Assembly (NCBI GenBank): GCA_021774795.1
Contig: JAJFIR010000053.1
Location: 62,001 to 126,000 of the forward strand
Reading direction: 5' to 3'
Source: Emcibacteraceae bacterium
Lineage (GTDB): Bacteria; Pseudomonadota; Alphaproteobacteria; Sphingomonadales; Emcibacteraceae
Length of the DNA stretch: 64,000 nucleotides
The translations under genes were made by a program, and so were the position numbers. Numbering within the stretch: the stretch's first letter is position 1; each line of letters opens with the position of its first letter. Positions 30,589-39,229 of this stretch are shown here, piece by piece. The notes beneath the pieces are model-generated. The model made no database searches. It saw nothing but the letters and a program-made list of their open reading frames with translations, and was not told where the DNA came from.

Positions 30589-31482
30589 TTAATGGTCGGT
30601 GGTATTGGTACCATCTTCATCAGCGGCATTTTGCATTGCCAGCTGCAGTTTTTCGAAAGCGCGCGCTTCTATCTGGCGCACCCGTTCTCTACTAATATTA
30701 TATTCCAGGCTCAATGTTTCCAAAGTTTTTGGACTTTCGCTTAAACGGCGTTCCGTAATGATATGTTGCTCGCGTTCGTTTAAATTATGCATAGCGTCGG
30801 CCATAAGCCCGCGGCGGTACTGCAATTCTTCGCTGTCGGAGTACGCTGTTTCCTGATCCGGTGTGTCTTCGTCCACAAGCCAATCCTGCCACTCACCTTC
30901 AATATCGGCACGCATTGGCGCATTAAGTGAATGATCACTGCCGGCCATACGGCGGTTCATTTGCACCACTTCTTCTTCTTTTACATCAAGTCTAGTTGCA
31001 ATTTCTTTTACCTGATCAGGATGTAGGTCACCTTCATCAACGGCTTCAAGCTGTCCTTTAATGCGGCGAAGGTTGAAGAATAGTTTTTTCTGTGCTGCTG
31101 TTGTTCCGATTTTTACCAAAGACCATGAACGTAAAATATATTCATGGATTGATGCCTTAATCCACCACATAGCATAAGTCGCAAGTCGAAATCCTTTGTC
31201 AGGATCAAATCGTTTAACGGCTTGCATCATGCCGACATTGCCTTCGGAAATGAGATCACCTACGGGAAGGCCATATCCGCGGTACCCCATAGCAATTTTA
31301 GCCACGAGACGAAGGTGGGAGGTCACAAGTTTATGTGCAGATTCAGTGTCGCCATGCTCTGTCCAAGCTTTAGCCAACATAAATTCTTCATCGGGTTTAA
31401 GCATTGGAAATTTTCGAATTTCGTGAAGATATCGTGTCAAACTGCCGTCTGGCGAGATTGTAGGTAAATTATTATTTGCCAT
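30589..31482 (-). CDS. rpoH: RNA polymerase heat-shock sigma factor RpoH (sigma-32)
   Basis: Directs RNA polymerase to heat-shock promoters. The 297-residue protein has region 2 (GDLISEGNVGMMQAVKRFDPDKGFRLATYAMWWIK, split here as GDLISEGNVGMMQ and KGFRLATYAMWWIK). The RpoH box QKKLFFNLRRIKG follows; it distinguishes this family from RpoD. Region 4 has ERRLSESPKTLETLSLEYNI and SRERVRQIEARAFEKL. A GAGGGAT site precedes the ATG. It lies 65 bases after rluD on the same strand, an order common in alphaproteobacteria. FtsH, which degrades RpoH in many bacteria, is encoded elsewhere in the window. Confidence 0.97.
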   Translation of the reverse strand: MANNNLPTISPDGSLTRYLHEIRKFPMLKPDEEFMLAKAWTEHGDTESAHKLVTSHLRLVAKIAMGYRGYGLPVGDLISEGNVGMMQAVKRFDPDKGFRLATYAMWWIKASIHEYILRSWSLVKIGTTAAQKKLFFNLRRIKGQLEAVDEGDLHPDQVKEIATRLDVKEEEVVQMNRRMAGSDHSLNAPMRADIEGEWQDWLVDEDTPDQETAYSDSEELQYRRGLMADAMHNLNEREQHIITERRLSESPKTLETLSLEYNISRERVRQIEARAFEKLQLAMQNAADEDGTNTTDH

Positions 31483-31547
31483 TTTGAACCATATCCCTCA
31501 ATTAATTATCTTATTCATTTGATTATGTACTAACATTAGGGCGCTTT

Positions 31548-32588
31548 TTAGACGCCTTCCAACGCGTTTATCAATTGTTTCATATCATTTGGTAATTCTG
31601 TTTTAAATGTCAAGGGTTCCTTGGTAACAGGATGCTTAAAACCGATCAAATAAGCGTGAAGTGCTTGTCTGTCAAATTTGTTAATGGCGTCTTTAGCGGC
31701 ATCGGAAAAGTTTTTTTGTGGATTGTTTCTGCGACTATAAAGTGGATCACCAACAAGTGGGTGCCCTATTTGTGCCAAATGAACGCGAACTTGATGTGTA
31801 CGTCCCGTCTCCAAGCGACATTCTACCAACGATAAACTCGGTGGTAATCCCTGTAAAACATTTTTTCGGGATGTTATTTTCCGTGGTGGTTCAAGCCTTT
31901 TAATGACTTTATAATGGGTAATGGCTTCTTTACCGCCTTCTCTAACCGCTATTTTTAGCCGGTTCTTGTGATCGCGCCTGAGCGGTAAATCAATCGTTCC
32001 ACTTGCGGGGTTTGGTACGCCCCATGTTATTGCATAATAGGCGCGCTCTAAGCTGTGTTTTGCAAATTGTCTGGAGAGGCCATTATGCGCCGCATCTGAC
32101 TTTGCAGCGACCATCAATCCACTGGTATCTTTGTCAATTCTATGAACTATTCCGGGGCGCTTGACGCCATTGATACCGGACAAGCTATCTCCGCAGTGGT
32201 GTATAAGTGCGTTTACCAGTGTACCCGTGTGGTTTCCAGCGGCAGGATGAACCACCATTCCAGCGGGTTTATAGAGAACAATAAGATGATCATCTTCGTA
32301 CCGAATATCTAAGGGAATATCTTCTCCCTCCGGTTTCGCATCAACTATTTCAGGAATTTTGACAGAAAACACGTCTCCGGGTTTGACCCGGTGCGAAGGG
32401 TCGTCTATTTTCACCCATAGATTCTGTTTATCTGCGCTAGCTTTCGAAACATATCCTTCAATGATCAGGTTTTTAAGGCGCGAGCGGCTCACATTATCCA
32501 GCTTTAAGCTGAGGAATTTATCAAGGCGTAAACCTTTTTCTTCTTCCTCAACCAATGCTTCATATTTATTAGGTGTGTCTATAATCAT
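31548..32588 (-). CDS. rluD: 23S rRNA pseudouridine synthase, RluD type
   Basis: Isomerises uridines in helix 69 of 23S rRNA (positions 1911, 1915 and 1917 in E. coli RluD). The 346-residue protein has an N-terminal S4 RNA-binding domain (GLRLDKFLSLKLDNVSRSRLKNL, read as RLDKFLSLKL then VSRSRLKNLI). The catalytic RluA-family motif HRIDKDTSGL is at 149-158 with Asp152 as nucleophile. GRTHQVRVHLAQIGHPLVGDP is at the C-terminal half. Its ATG overlaps the ATG of the divergent small gene by two bases, so the two genes have no intergenic space. Confidence 0.92.
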   Translation of the reverse strand: MIIDTPNKYEALVEEEEKGLRLDKFLSLKLDNVSRSRLKNLIIEGYVSKASADKQNLWVKIDDPSHRVKPGDVFSVKIPEIVDAKPEGEDIPLDIRYEDDHLIVLYKPAGMVVHPAAGNHTGTLVNALIHHCGDSLSGINGVKRPGIVHRIDKDTSGLMVAAKSDAAHNGLSRQFAKHSLERAYYAITWGVPNPASGTIDLPLRRDHKNRLKIAVREGGKEAITHYKVIKRLEPPRKITSRKNVLQGLPPSLSLVECRLETGRTHQVRVHLAQIGHPLVGDPLYSRRNNPQKNFSDAAKDAINKFDRQALHAYLIGFKHPVTKEPLTFKTELPNDMKQLINALEGV

Positions 32589-32949
32589 GTCAAAAGAACC
32601 AATGCCAAAAAATTACCGATTACTCAAGGGAATAGTGATCACTCTTGGTATATTAATTATTGTTATGGTGATTATTCTTATTGTTGCATCCATAATGAAA
32701 TATAAAGATCAGAAACGCGCAGAAGAAAACATGGTTACAAAATATCAAGAAAATAACGTGGCTCAGCAATCACCTTCGCAACCGTTTACTATGACGCTGT
32801 CTCTTGAACCCGATCAGGAAATTATTAGTTCACAAGGTGGAGAAAATGGCGTTCTTGTTAGTATAGGTAAAAACGGCAAAGTAGATCAATTTATTTTAAT
32901 CGATATGAACGGCGAGATAGCGGGCACTATTAACGTGAGCAAAAATTAG
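32587..32949 (+). CDS. Small single-pass membrane protein, DUF6476-like
   Basis: A 120-residue protein with one strong membrane helix near residues 15-37 (GIVITLGILIIVMVIILIVAS), a charged juxtamembrane segment and a periplasmic C-terminal domain of about 70 residues (TMTLSLEPDQEIISSQGGENGVLVSIGKNGKVDQFILID). The size, anchor and location divergent from rluD resemble alphaproteobacterial DUF6476 proteins; I am not certain of the family. The frame is open further upstream, but that part lies antisense to rluD; ATG 32587 with AGGTG upstream is preferred, and ATG 32602 is also possible. Its stop is three bases from the stop of the convergent DUF3253 gene. Confidence 0.7.
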   Translation: MSKEPMPKNYRLLKGIVITLGILIIVMVIILIVASIMKYKDQKRAEENMVTKYQENNVAQQSPSQPFTMTLSLEPDQEIISSQGGENGVLVSIGKNGKVDQFILIDMNGEIAGTINVSKN

Positions 32950-32952
32950 GTT

Positions 32953-33270
32953 TCAACGGTCTTTTACCGGTAGCGATAACTTGATTAACCCTTTCATCTT
33001 GTTGGGGTCAATCGGTTTACCACGACGAAGAATGCTAATGCGCCCTGCGCGGGCAAGCGATTTTGCTTGCTGTTTTACGGCGAGTAAATATTTCCGCCAT
33101 ATATCATCGGGATCAGTGTCTTTGGCTCTGTCTTTTGCAATTCTAATTGCAATATCGTTAGGGCTGATAATTTTTCCGTCCGCAACTGCGTCTAATATAT
33201 AAAGCCGAACAGGGTCTTCCTTGTTTTCAACTTCTTCATTATGTTCGTTCTTATCTATCATGGATGCCAT
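32953..33270 (-). CDS. DUF3253 domain-containing protein
   Basis: A 105-residue soluble protein. Residues 20-95 match the winged-helix-like DUF3253 pattern: an initial helix (RLYILDAVADGKIISPNDIAIRIAK), then DDIWRKYLLAVKQQAKSLARAGRISIL and the strand pair RRGKPIDPNKMKG. DUF3253 members are small, often conserved in alphaproteobacteria, and uncharacterised; a nucleic-acid binding role is inferred from the fold only. Tail-to-tail with the small membrane protein gene. Confidence 0.78.
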   Translation of the reverse strand: MASMIDKNEHNEEVENKEDPVRLYILDAVADGKIISPNDIAIRIAKDRAKDTDPDDIWRKYLLAVKQQAKSLARAGRISILRRGKPIDPNKMKGLIKLSLPVKDR

Positions 33271-33355
33271 CTATCATGATTTTATATCAGATGCACTATA
33301 TTTTAATCATCGGAACAATTATAAACGTAATCATAAAAACTATAGAGATTAATTT

Positions 33356-33979
33356 ATGTCACTGATTTATTTATTATGGGGTATATTTATCGGCCTCATT
33401 ATGGCGGCACCAATTGGCCCGGTAAATGTTATTTGCATAAGACGAGCCATGACACGCGGATCTATGAATGGGTTCGTTGTTGGAATGGGTGCTGCGTTAG
33501 CGGACGGACTCTTTGGCACGTTGGCGGCCTTCGGATTGACCAGTATCACTCGAATATTGGATAATCTTAGTGGCTGGATTGAAATTGTTGGCGGGATCGT
33601 ACTTATTGTTATTGCTTTAAATCTTTGGTTTAGCCATCCGCATATTCTGGATACTCAAGATACCTATAAGGACCGTATCAAGGCGGCGACGGGTACTTTC
33701 TTGCTCACCATGACAAACCCGATGACTGTTTTGGGGTTTGTGGCTTTATTTGTTGGATTGGGGTTGGGTGACATGGGACAGAATTATGCAAATGCCGCGT
33801 TCATTTCCGTGGGAATTTTTATAGGTTCAGGTCTCTGGTGGGCCATTTTATCACTTTGTGCAGCGAAGGTGTCGGAAAAACTCTCGGATCATCACCTTTC
33901 AAGGATTAATAAAGTGTCCGCCATAATAATTTTCACTTTTGGCACCGTTGCTCTTATTAACAACTTGTTTTTCCTCTAG
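33356..33979 (+). CDS. LysE/RhtB family exporter
   Basis: A 207-residue integral membrane protein with about six hydrophobic segments, beginning LIYLLWGIFIGLIMAAPIGPVNVICIRR. The APIGPVNVICIRRAM segment at the end of the first helix is the LysE-family signature, and FLLTMTNPMTVLGFVALF is the conserved middle motif. Family members export amino acids or related small molecules; the substrate here cannot be told. Its 3' end overlaps the 3' end of cysQ on the other strand by 23 bases. Confidence 0.87.
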   Translation: MSLIYLLWGIFIGLIMAAPIGPVNVICIRRAMTRGSMNGFVVGMGAALADGLFGTLAAFGLTSITRILDNLSGWIEIVGGIVLIVIALNLWFSHPHILDTQDTYKDRIKAATGTFLLTMTNPMTVLGFVALFVGLGLGDMGQNYANAAFISVGIFIGSGLWWAILSLCAAKVSEKLSDHHLSRINKVSAIIIFTFGTVALINNLFFL

Positions 33980-34748
33980 CGATAAACGAACCATTTAGGA
34001 AGTTTGGTTTGCCATATAAGAACGGTGAACCATCAGGTTTGGTGAGGCTTCCACCCGCTGCGGTTAAAATTGCATGACCAGCAGCACTATCCCACTCCAT
34101 TATCGGGCCAAATCGTGGATAAATATCAGCTTCACCAGCGGCAACCAAACAAAACTTGAGCGAACTTCCTACCGCATGAATATTTTTTATATCATTTTTT
34201 ATTATATATTCTTCGGTTTTAGCATCTTTGTGAGATTTGCTGGTTAAAACTTTAATCCCTTCATCGGGGACCTCCCGAACGTTAATAGTTTGCTCTTTAC
34301 TTAATATGTTGAAATTTAACACTCGTTGAACGGAAGATAAATCTGCTGATTTCGTATAGTATAAGGTTTCTAACGCTGGCGCGTAAATAATACCAAATAC
34401 CGGATGACCATTTTCAATTAAAGCAATATTGACGGTAAATTCATTCCCACCCGCGACAAACTCTTTCGTACCGTCTAATGGATCAACCAACCAGAATATT
34501 TTGCCGATCTCGGGTATATTCCCCTCACTTACACTTTCTTCGGCGATTATCGGAATGCCGGGTGCCAGTTTCTGTAAATCCCCGATTATAATTTTTTCTG
34601 CGTCTTTGTCCGCCATAGTAACCGGCGATAAATCTTTCTTATAAGTTAATCCAAGATGATCATCATGGATTTCCATAATTCTCTTACCGGCGATTAACAC
34701 CGTTTTGCGTAATTCATCGCAATATAGGGAATAGGTAGCTTTATCCAT
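33957..34748 (-). CDS. cysQ: 3'(2'),5'-bisphosphate nucleotidase CysQ
   Basis: Inositol-monophosphatase-fold enzyme that removes phosphate from 3'-phosphoadenosine 5'-phosphate, the by-product of sulfate assimilation. The 263-residue protein has the metal-binding motifs IIAEESVSEG (first Glu), DPLDGTKEFVAGGNEFTVN (the family's DPLDGT plus the CysQ-type KEF) and WDSAAGHAILTAAGG at the C-terminus. It is convergent with the LysE-family gene; a 92-base gap separates it from the divergent chpT. Confidence 0.92.
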   Translation of the reverse strand: MDKATYSLYCDELRKTVLIAGKRIMEIHDDHLGLTYKKDLSPVTMADKDAEKIIIGDLQKLAPGIPIIAEESVSEGNIPEIGKIFWLVDPLDGTKEFVAGGNEFTVNIALIENGHPVFGIIYAPALETLYYTKSADLSSVQRVLNFNILSKEQTINVREVPDEGIKVLTSKSHKDAKTEEYIIKNDIKNIHAVGSSLKFCLVAAGEADIYPRFGPIMEWDSAAGHAILTAAGGSLTKPDGSPFLYGKPNFLNGSFIARGKTSC

Positions 34749-34840
34749 GCTTAATTGTTTCGAAATTTGGGTTGTCGTTTTCGTTCTGCCGAGTATTATA
34801 TGAACCTAGTATATTATCTCGTAATAAAGAAAGTTAATTT

Positions 34841-35467
34841 ATGAAAGAATTAGATTTTGCAGCATTATTATGTTCCCGCCTTTGCCATGATTTAATCAGT
34901 CCTGTTGGTGCCATTTCTAATGGTATAGAAATTCTCGGCGAGGAAGAAGACGAAGAAATGCGCGTTGAAGTCATGAAACTTATAGAACTTAGTGCGTCGC
35001 AAACATCTAACCGACTTAAGTTTTATAGATTAGCATTTGGGGCTGCCGGCGGCGTTGCATCACGCGTGCCTGTTAGAGCTGTCCACAGTGCTGCTGCATC
35101 CCTGTTTGAAGGAACGCCAATAAATTTGCAATGGAATTCTGAAGTTGGTGAAATAAGTAAAAATATTGTTAAGCTAGTTCTGAATTTAGTCCTCATAGCA
35201 AGTGAAAGTTTAATTCGGGGTGGGGATTTAACTGTGAACTTGGCAGAAAACAGAGGCGAAATTAATATTACCGTTTCAGCAACGGCAGAGCGATATATTA
35301 TGCAAGAAAAAGTTATCAAGATGCTTTGCGGTGAAATAACTAATACCGAAGGTGATCCAAAAATTGCGCCTGCGTACCTCGTCGCAAATGTCGTGGAAGA
35401 ATTAAACAGCAAAATAGAATACTTACCTGAAAGTGATAGTAGTTTCGCACTTAAAGTGAATATTTAA
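34841..35467 (+). CDS. chpT: Histidine phosphotransferase ChpT
   Basis: ChpT passes phosphate from the hybrid kinase CckA to CtrA and CpdR in the alphaproteobacterial cell-cycle phosphorelay. The 208-residue protein has the dimerisation helix with the phosphorylated histidine (CSRLCHDLISPVGAISNG, His16). A degenerate ATPase-like C-terminal domain without a nucleotide-binding G box follows (SASQTSNRLKFYRLAFGAAGG, VKLVLNLVLIASESLIRGG). In this window it lies upstream of the chemotaxis operon and a few kilobases from ctrA, its expected partner. Confidence 0.9.
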   Translation: MKELDFAALLCSRLCHDLISPVGAISNGIEILGEEEDEEMRVEVMKLIELSASQTSNRLKFYRLAFGAAGGVASRVPVRAVHSAAASLFEGTPINLQWNSEVGEISKNIVKLVLNLVLIASESLIRGGDLTVNLAENRGEINITVSATAERYIMQEKVIKMLCGEITNTEGDPKIAPAYLVANVVEELNSKIEYLPESDSSFALKVNI

Positions 35468-35536
35468 TGCAGAAGTTAATTTAAATTTCTTTTCTTTTCT
35501 GGACTATAATTAAAAAAAAATCGAAAGCTTTACTAC

Positions 35537-35550
35537 ATTTTAACCAATTT
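35537..35550 (+). promoter_or_regulatory. TTAACCA-type CtrA-like half site upstream of cheA
   Basis: ATTTTAACCAATTT lies 52 bases before the cheA start and is repeated exactly (14 of 14 bases) upstream of fliI at 42653-42666. It contains TTAACC, the core of CtrA recognition sites. Only one TTAA half is present here. A TATAAT at 35503-35508 lies just upstream, without a good -35. The 134-base chpT-cheA gap otherwise shows nothing I can name. Confidence 0.4.
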
Positions 35551-35601
35551 CCTAGAGATTAGGTATAGGGGAAACCTTAGTTTAATGAAAAGGTAGTAGG
35601 T

Positions 35602-38600
35602 ATGGATGATTTGCTAAGTGAATTTCTAACAGAAACGTTTGAAAGTATTGAAGTAGTCGACGTCGAATTAGTGGAGCTTGAAAAAGATCCAAATAATAAA
35701 TCGGTCTTGGATAATATTTTCAGATTAGTTCATACAATTAAAGGGACTTGCGGATTTTTAGGACTGCCACGTCTGGAGGCAGTTGCCCATTCAGGTGAAA
35801 ATGTTCTCGGTAAATTCCGCGATGGCGAAATGGATGTCACGCCGGAAGCGGTTACATTAATTTTGAAAGCTCTTGATCGTATAAAAGAAATTTTAGTTGG
35901 TCTTGAGGAAACGCAGGAAGAACCGCAGGGCGATGACAGTGCCATCATTAATGATTTAAATGCCATGGCTGAAGGTAAATATACTGGTCAAAACGAAGTA
36001 GAAGAACCTCTGGCAGTGGTGCCTGAGGTTGAAGCACCAATTGAAGTGACGGATGAGCGTCCGACTGTTCCGGGTGAAGTAACACTCGATGAACTCGAAG
36101 CCGCATTTCTCGCTGCGCCTGGCCCGGAAGAAGAGGCAGTATCAGAAACTGAAGTATCCCAATCTGAGAATAAGCTGGACAATATTGGTGGAGCTGAGAC
36201 AATAGCGGTTCTTTCACATCTTTTTCACAATCGAATTTCTTCTGATTTATCGTTAAAGAATTTACTCGATAATTCTGATCTGAGGAAAAGCAAAAAGGCT
36301 GTTGAAGAATTTTTTCTATCTTCTTTGAAGCAAGAGCAATGTGACGAAAGTATAGTAGAAAAGTCATTTTCAAACTTTATAAGCAATGGAATTACAGAAG
36401 AACAGATCGGTAAAACTGCTGCACAACTATCAAGCGTCCTCGAAGAAATGAAAATTTCACCGCTGGGAGCCGAATTTGTTGTTGAAATTTATCGGCAAAG
36501 TTCTGTGACGATGCTTGGCGCAGTAACAAAGAGCCTAAAGCCAGGCAATGAGGTAAAAAAACCTGAAGAAGCGGCAAAAGCCGGTAAAGCGAAAGAAACC
36601 AGTATTGCCAACCAATCTATTCGTGTGGCAGTCGATGTATTAGATAATTTGATGAACATGGTTAGTGAGTTGGTTTTAACCCGTAATCAGCTTATGCAAA
36701 TCTCACGTCGTACTGGCGGAGATAGCGAATTTAGTGTTCCTCTTCAACGCCTTAGCCAATGTACTACCGAATTACAAGAAGGTGTTATGAAGACCAGAAT
36801 GCAACCCATTGGAAATGCTTGGTCGAAATTGCCAAGAATTATTCGTGATTTACAATTGGAACTTGGTAAGAAAATCGAACTTCAAATGCTTGGAGCTGAT
36901 ACGGAACTTGATCGCCAGGTTTTAGAACTTATTAAAGATCCTCTAACGCATATGATTAGAAATTCCGCAGATCATGGAATTGAAACAATAGAAGACCGTA
37001 TTGCGGCCGACAAAAAAGAAACCGGTACCATCCGCCTTAACGCATTTCATGAAGGTGGGCAAATAATCATCGAAATATCTGATGATGGCGCTGGACTGCC
37101 TGTTGAACGCCTAAAAGCAAAAGCATTGTCAAATAATCTTGCAACGGCAGAAGAAATTGACGAAATGTCAGATCAGCAGATCCAAAGATTCATCTTCCAT
37201 GCAGGATTCTCAACGGCGCAAACTGTAACCAGTGTTTCTGGTCGTGGTGTCGGAATGGACGTTGTTCGGACAAATATCGAAAAAATTGGTGGCACGATTG
37301 AGTTAAAATCTACCGAGGGTAAAGGAACAACTTTTAGTATTAAAATTCCACTTACGCTTGCCATCGTTTCTGCTCTTATCGTTAAGTCTGGTGATGATAG
37401 ATATGCAATCCCCCAAATTAGTGTGCTTGAACTAGTAAGAGCATCCAAGGAATCCAGTCACAAAATCGAATATATAAATTCTACACCTGTGCTTAGATTG
37501 CGTGATCGTCTGCTTCCGCTATTGAACCTGAATAAAATATTGGGTTTTGAAGAAGAAGTAGATATGGAAGAGAAAGTCGATAGTGAGCCATCCGAAATTG
37601 CAACATCGGACGACTTTATAATCATTACACAAGTTGGCGACTTTACATTCGGTATTGTTGTGGACCAGGTATTTGACACTGAGGAAATTGTTGTTAAGCC
37701 TGTCGCTCCAATTTTACGGGATTTATCAGTATTCTCTGGAAATACAATTTTGGGAGACGGGACCGTTATAATGATCCTTGATCCAAATGGTATTGCCAAT
37801 GAGGCAAGTGAAGTAATGACTGACTTGGCTGATCAAAGAGCAGAAGAGGAGGAAGACAAAACAGTCTCAAAAACTGATGACAGAGAAGCTGTTTTATTGT
37901 TCCGTGCTGGAGGAGATACTATGAGAGCGGTTCCACTTGCTCTGGTTTCCCGACTTGAAGAAATAGATGTGAGCAAGATCGAAGTATCTGAGGGCGCAAA
38001 AATGGTTCAATATAGAGGCAAGTTAATGCCACTTGTTTTGATCAATGATCAATATGATCTCAAAACGGAAGGGCGACAATCAATGCTCGTATTCACCGAT
38101 GATGATAAGGCAATGGGGATTATCGTTGATGAAATAACCGACATTAAAGAAGATCACATAAATGTCGAACTTAATTCGAAAGCAATTGGGCAATTAGGCA
38201 CAGCGATTATTGATGATAAAGCAACAGAAGTCATTGATATTGCATATTATTTTGAAAAAACGTTTAATGATTGGCAGCTTGGCGGAGAGCATATACCTGC
38301 AGAAACCAGCTCTAAGCGTAAAAGTATCTTACTGGTAGATGATAGTGCATTTTTCCTTAATTTATTGAAGCCGCTTCTAACAGCGTCTGGCTACAAGGTA
38401 ACACTTGCTACTACGGCTAGTGAAGCATTAGAAATGCGCGAACAGGGTTTGCGTTTTGACCTGATTGTTAGCGATATTGATATGCCGGAAATGAATGGAT
38501 TTGAATTTGCTGAAGAAGTGCGGGATGTAGGGCCATGGCAAGAAATACCAATGGTTGCGCTATCAGCTAATAATTCAGAAGCGAGATCTAAACGCGGCAA

Positions 38601-38697
38601 AGAAGCGGGGTTTGATAATTATGTCGAGAAATTGGATCGAGATACGTTGATCAAGGCCATAGAAGAACAAATATGTGAGCAAGAAACTGCTGCCTAA
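35602..38697 (+). CDS. cheA: Chemotaxis hybrid histidine kinase CheA with globin-like insert
   Basis: Central chemotaxis kinase of 1031 residues, much longer than the usual 650-700. Order of domains: Hpt (1-105, phospho-His44 in RLVHTIKGTCGFLG); an acidic linker (106-190); a helical segment at about 191-310 that resembles a truncated globin; dimerisation (335-400); HATPase (N box HMIRNSADHGIE at 450-461, ISDDGAGLP, GRGVGMDVV); a CheW domain (about 583-735); a second CheW-like domain (about 760-890); and a C-terminal receiver (907-1025, Asp958). The globin-like part aligns without gaps over 55 residues to the start of the 2/2 globin consensus (IGGAETIAVLSHLFHNRISSD) but has no F-helix histidine. 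First gene of cheAWYBR. Confidence 0.95.
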   Translation: MDDLLSEFLTETFESIEVVDVELVELEKDPNNKSVLDNIFRLVHTIKGTCGFLGLPRLEAVAHSGENVLGKFRDGEMDVTPEAVTLILKALDRIKEILVGLEETQEEPQGDDSAIINDLNAMAEGKYTGQNEVEEPLAVVPEVEAPIEVTDERPTVPGEVTLDELEAAFLAAPGPEEEAVSETEVSQSENKLDNIGGAETIAVLSHLFHNRISSDLSLKNLLDNSDLRKSKKAVEEFFLSSLKQEQCDESIVEKSFSNFISNGITEEQIGKTAAQLSSVLEEMKISPLGAEFVVEIYRQSSVTMLGAVTKSLKPGNEVKKPEEAAKAGKAKETSIANQSIRVAVDVLDNLMNMVSELVLTRNQLMQISRRTGGDSEFSVPLQRLSQCTTELQEGVMKTRMQPIGNAWSKLPRIIRDLQLELGKKIELQMLGADTELDRQVLELIKDPLTHMIRNSADHGIETIEDRIAADKKETGTIRLNAFHEGGQIIIEISDDGAGLPVERLKAKALSNNLATAEEIDEMSDQQIQRFIFHAGFSTAQTVTSVSGRGVGMDVVRTNIEKIGGTIELKSTEGKGTTFSIKIPLTLAIVSALIVKSGDDRYAIPQISVLELVRASKESSHKIEYINSTPVLRLRDRLLPLLNLNKILGFEEEVDMEEKVDSEPSEIATSDDFIIITQVGDFTFGIVVDQVFDTEEIVVKPVAPILRDLSVFSGNTILGDGTVIMILDPNGIANEASEVMTDLADQRAEEEEDKTVSKTDDREAVLLFRAGGDTMRAVPLALVSRLEEIDVSKIEVSEGAKMVQYRGKLMPLVLINDQYDLKTEGRQSMLVFTDDDKAMGIIVDEITDIKEDHINVELNSKAIGQLGTAIIDDKATEVIDIAYYFEKTFNDWQLGGEHIPAETSSKRKSILLVDDSAFFLNLLKPLLTASGYKVTLATTASEALEMREQGLRFDLIVSDIDMPEMNGFEFAEEVRDVGPWQEIPMVALSANNSEARSKRGKEAGFDNYVEKLDRDTLIKAIEEQICEQETAA

Positions 38698-38735
38698 CTT
38701 CTTAAGTATAATAAGTGAGTTTTAAAGGATTAGAG

Positions 38736-39188
38736 ATGAACGAATTAAATAAAAATGATTTTGTTACAATATGGTTAGATGGCCAAATGTGTGGGATACC
38801 GGTTTTACAAGTTCACGATGTGTTATCGACACAAGTAATTACTAAAATCCCGCAGTCGCCGGATTGGGTAGCGGGTGTATTAAATTTGCGAGGCCAAATT
38901 GTCACGGCGATTGATTTACGTAAAAGATTAGAGCTGGGAGAGCGTGAGGACGACGAAGATAATATGAATGTTGTAGTGGAATATGAAAATGAGCCATACA
39001 GCCTGATTATTGATAAAGTGGGGGATGTATTATCTCTCTCTGAGGAATTCTTCGAGCGAAATCCCGTTACTTTGGAAGCTTGTTGGCAAGGCATTTCTAG
39101 TGGAATTTTCCGCCTCGAAAATGATCTTCTCGTGATATTGGATATTGAAAAACTGCTCAGTTTTGAAGAATCGAAGATTGCCGCATAA
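38736..39188 (+). CDS. cheW: Chemotaxis coupling protein CheW
   Basis: Adaptor connecting chemoreceptors to CheA. With ATG 38736 it has 150 residues; AAGGA sits six bases upstream of this ATG. An in-frame GTG at 38715 lies seven codons earlier but has no ribosome site. The two SH3-like subdomains are visible: WLDGQMCGIPVLQVHDVL, then VAGVLNLRGQIVTAIDLRKRL, and later LIIDKVGDVLSLSEEFFERNP. It lies between cheA and cheY in the same direction. Confidence 0.93.
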   Translation: MNELNKNDFVTIWLDGQMCGIPVLQVHDVLSTQVITKIPQSPDWVAGVLNLRGQIVTAIDLRKRLELGEREDDEDNMNVVVEYENEPYSLIIDKVGDVLSLSEEFFERNPVTLEACWQGISSGIFRLENDLLVILDIEKLLSFEESKIAA

Positions 39189-39229
39189 AAATTAGATGTA
39201 AAAACTAAACTAAACTTTTGGAAATAGAA

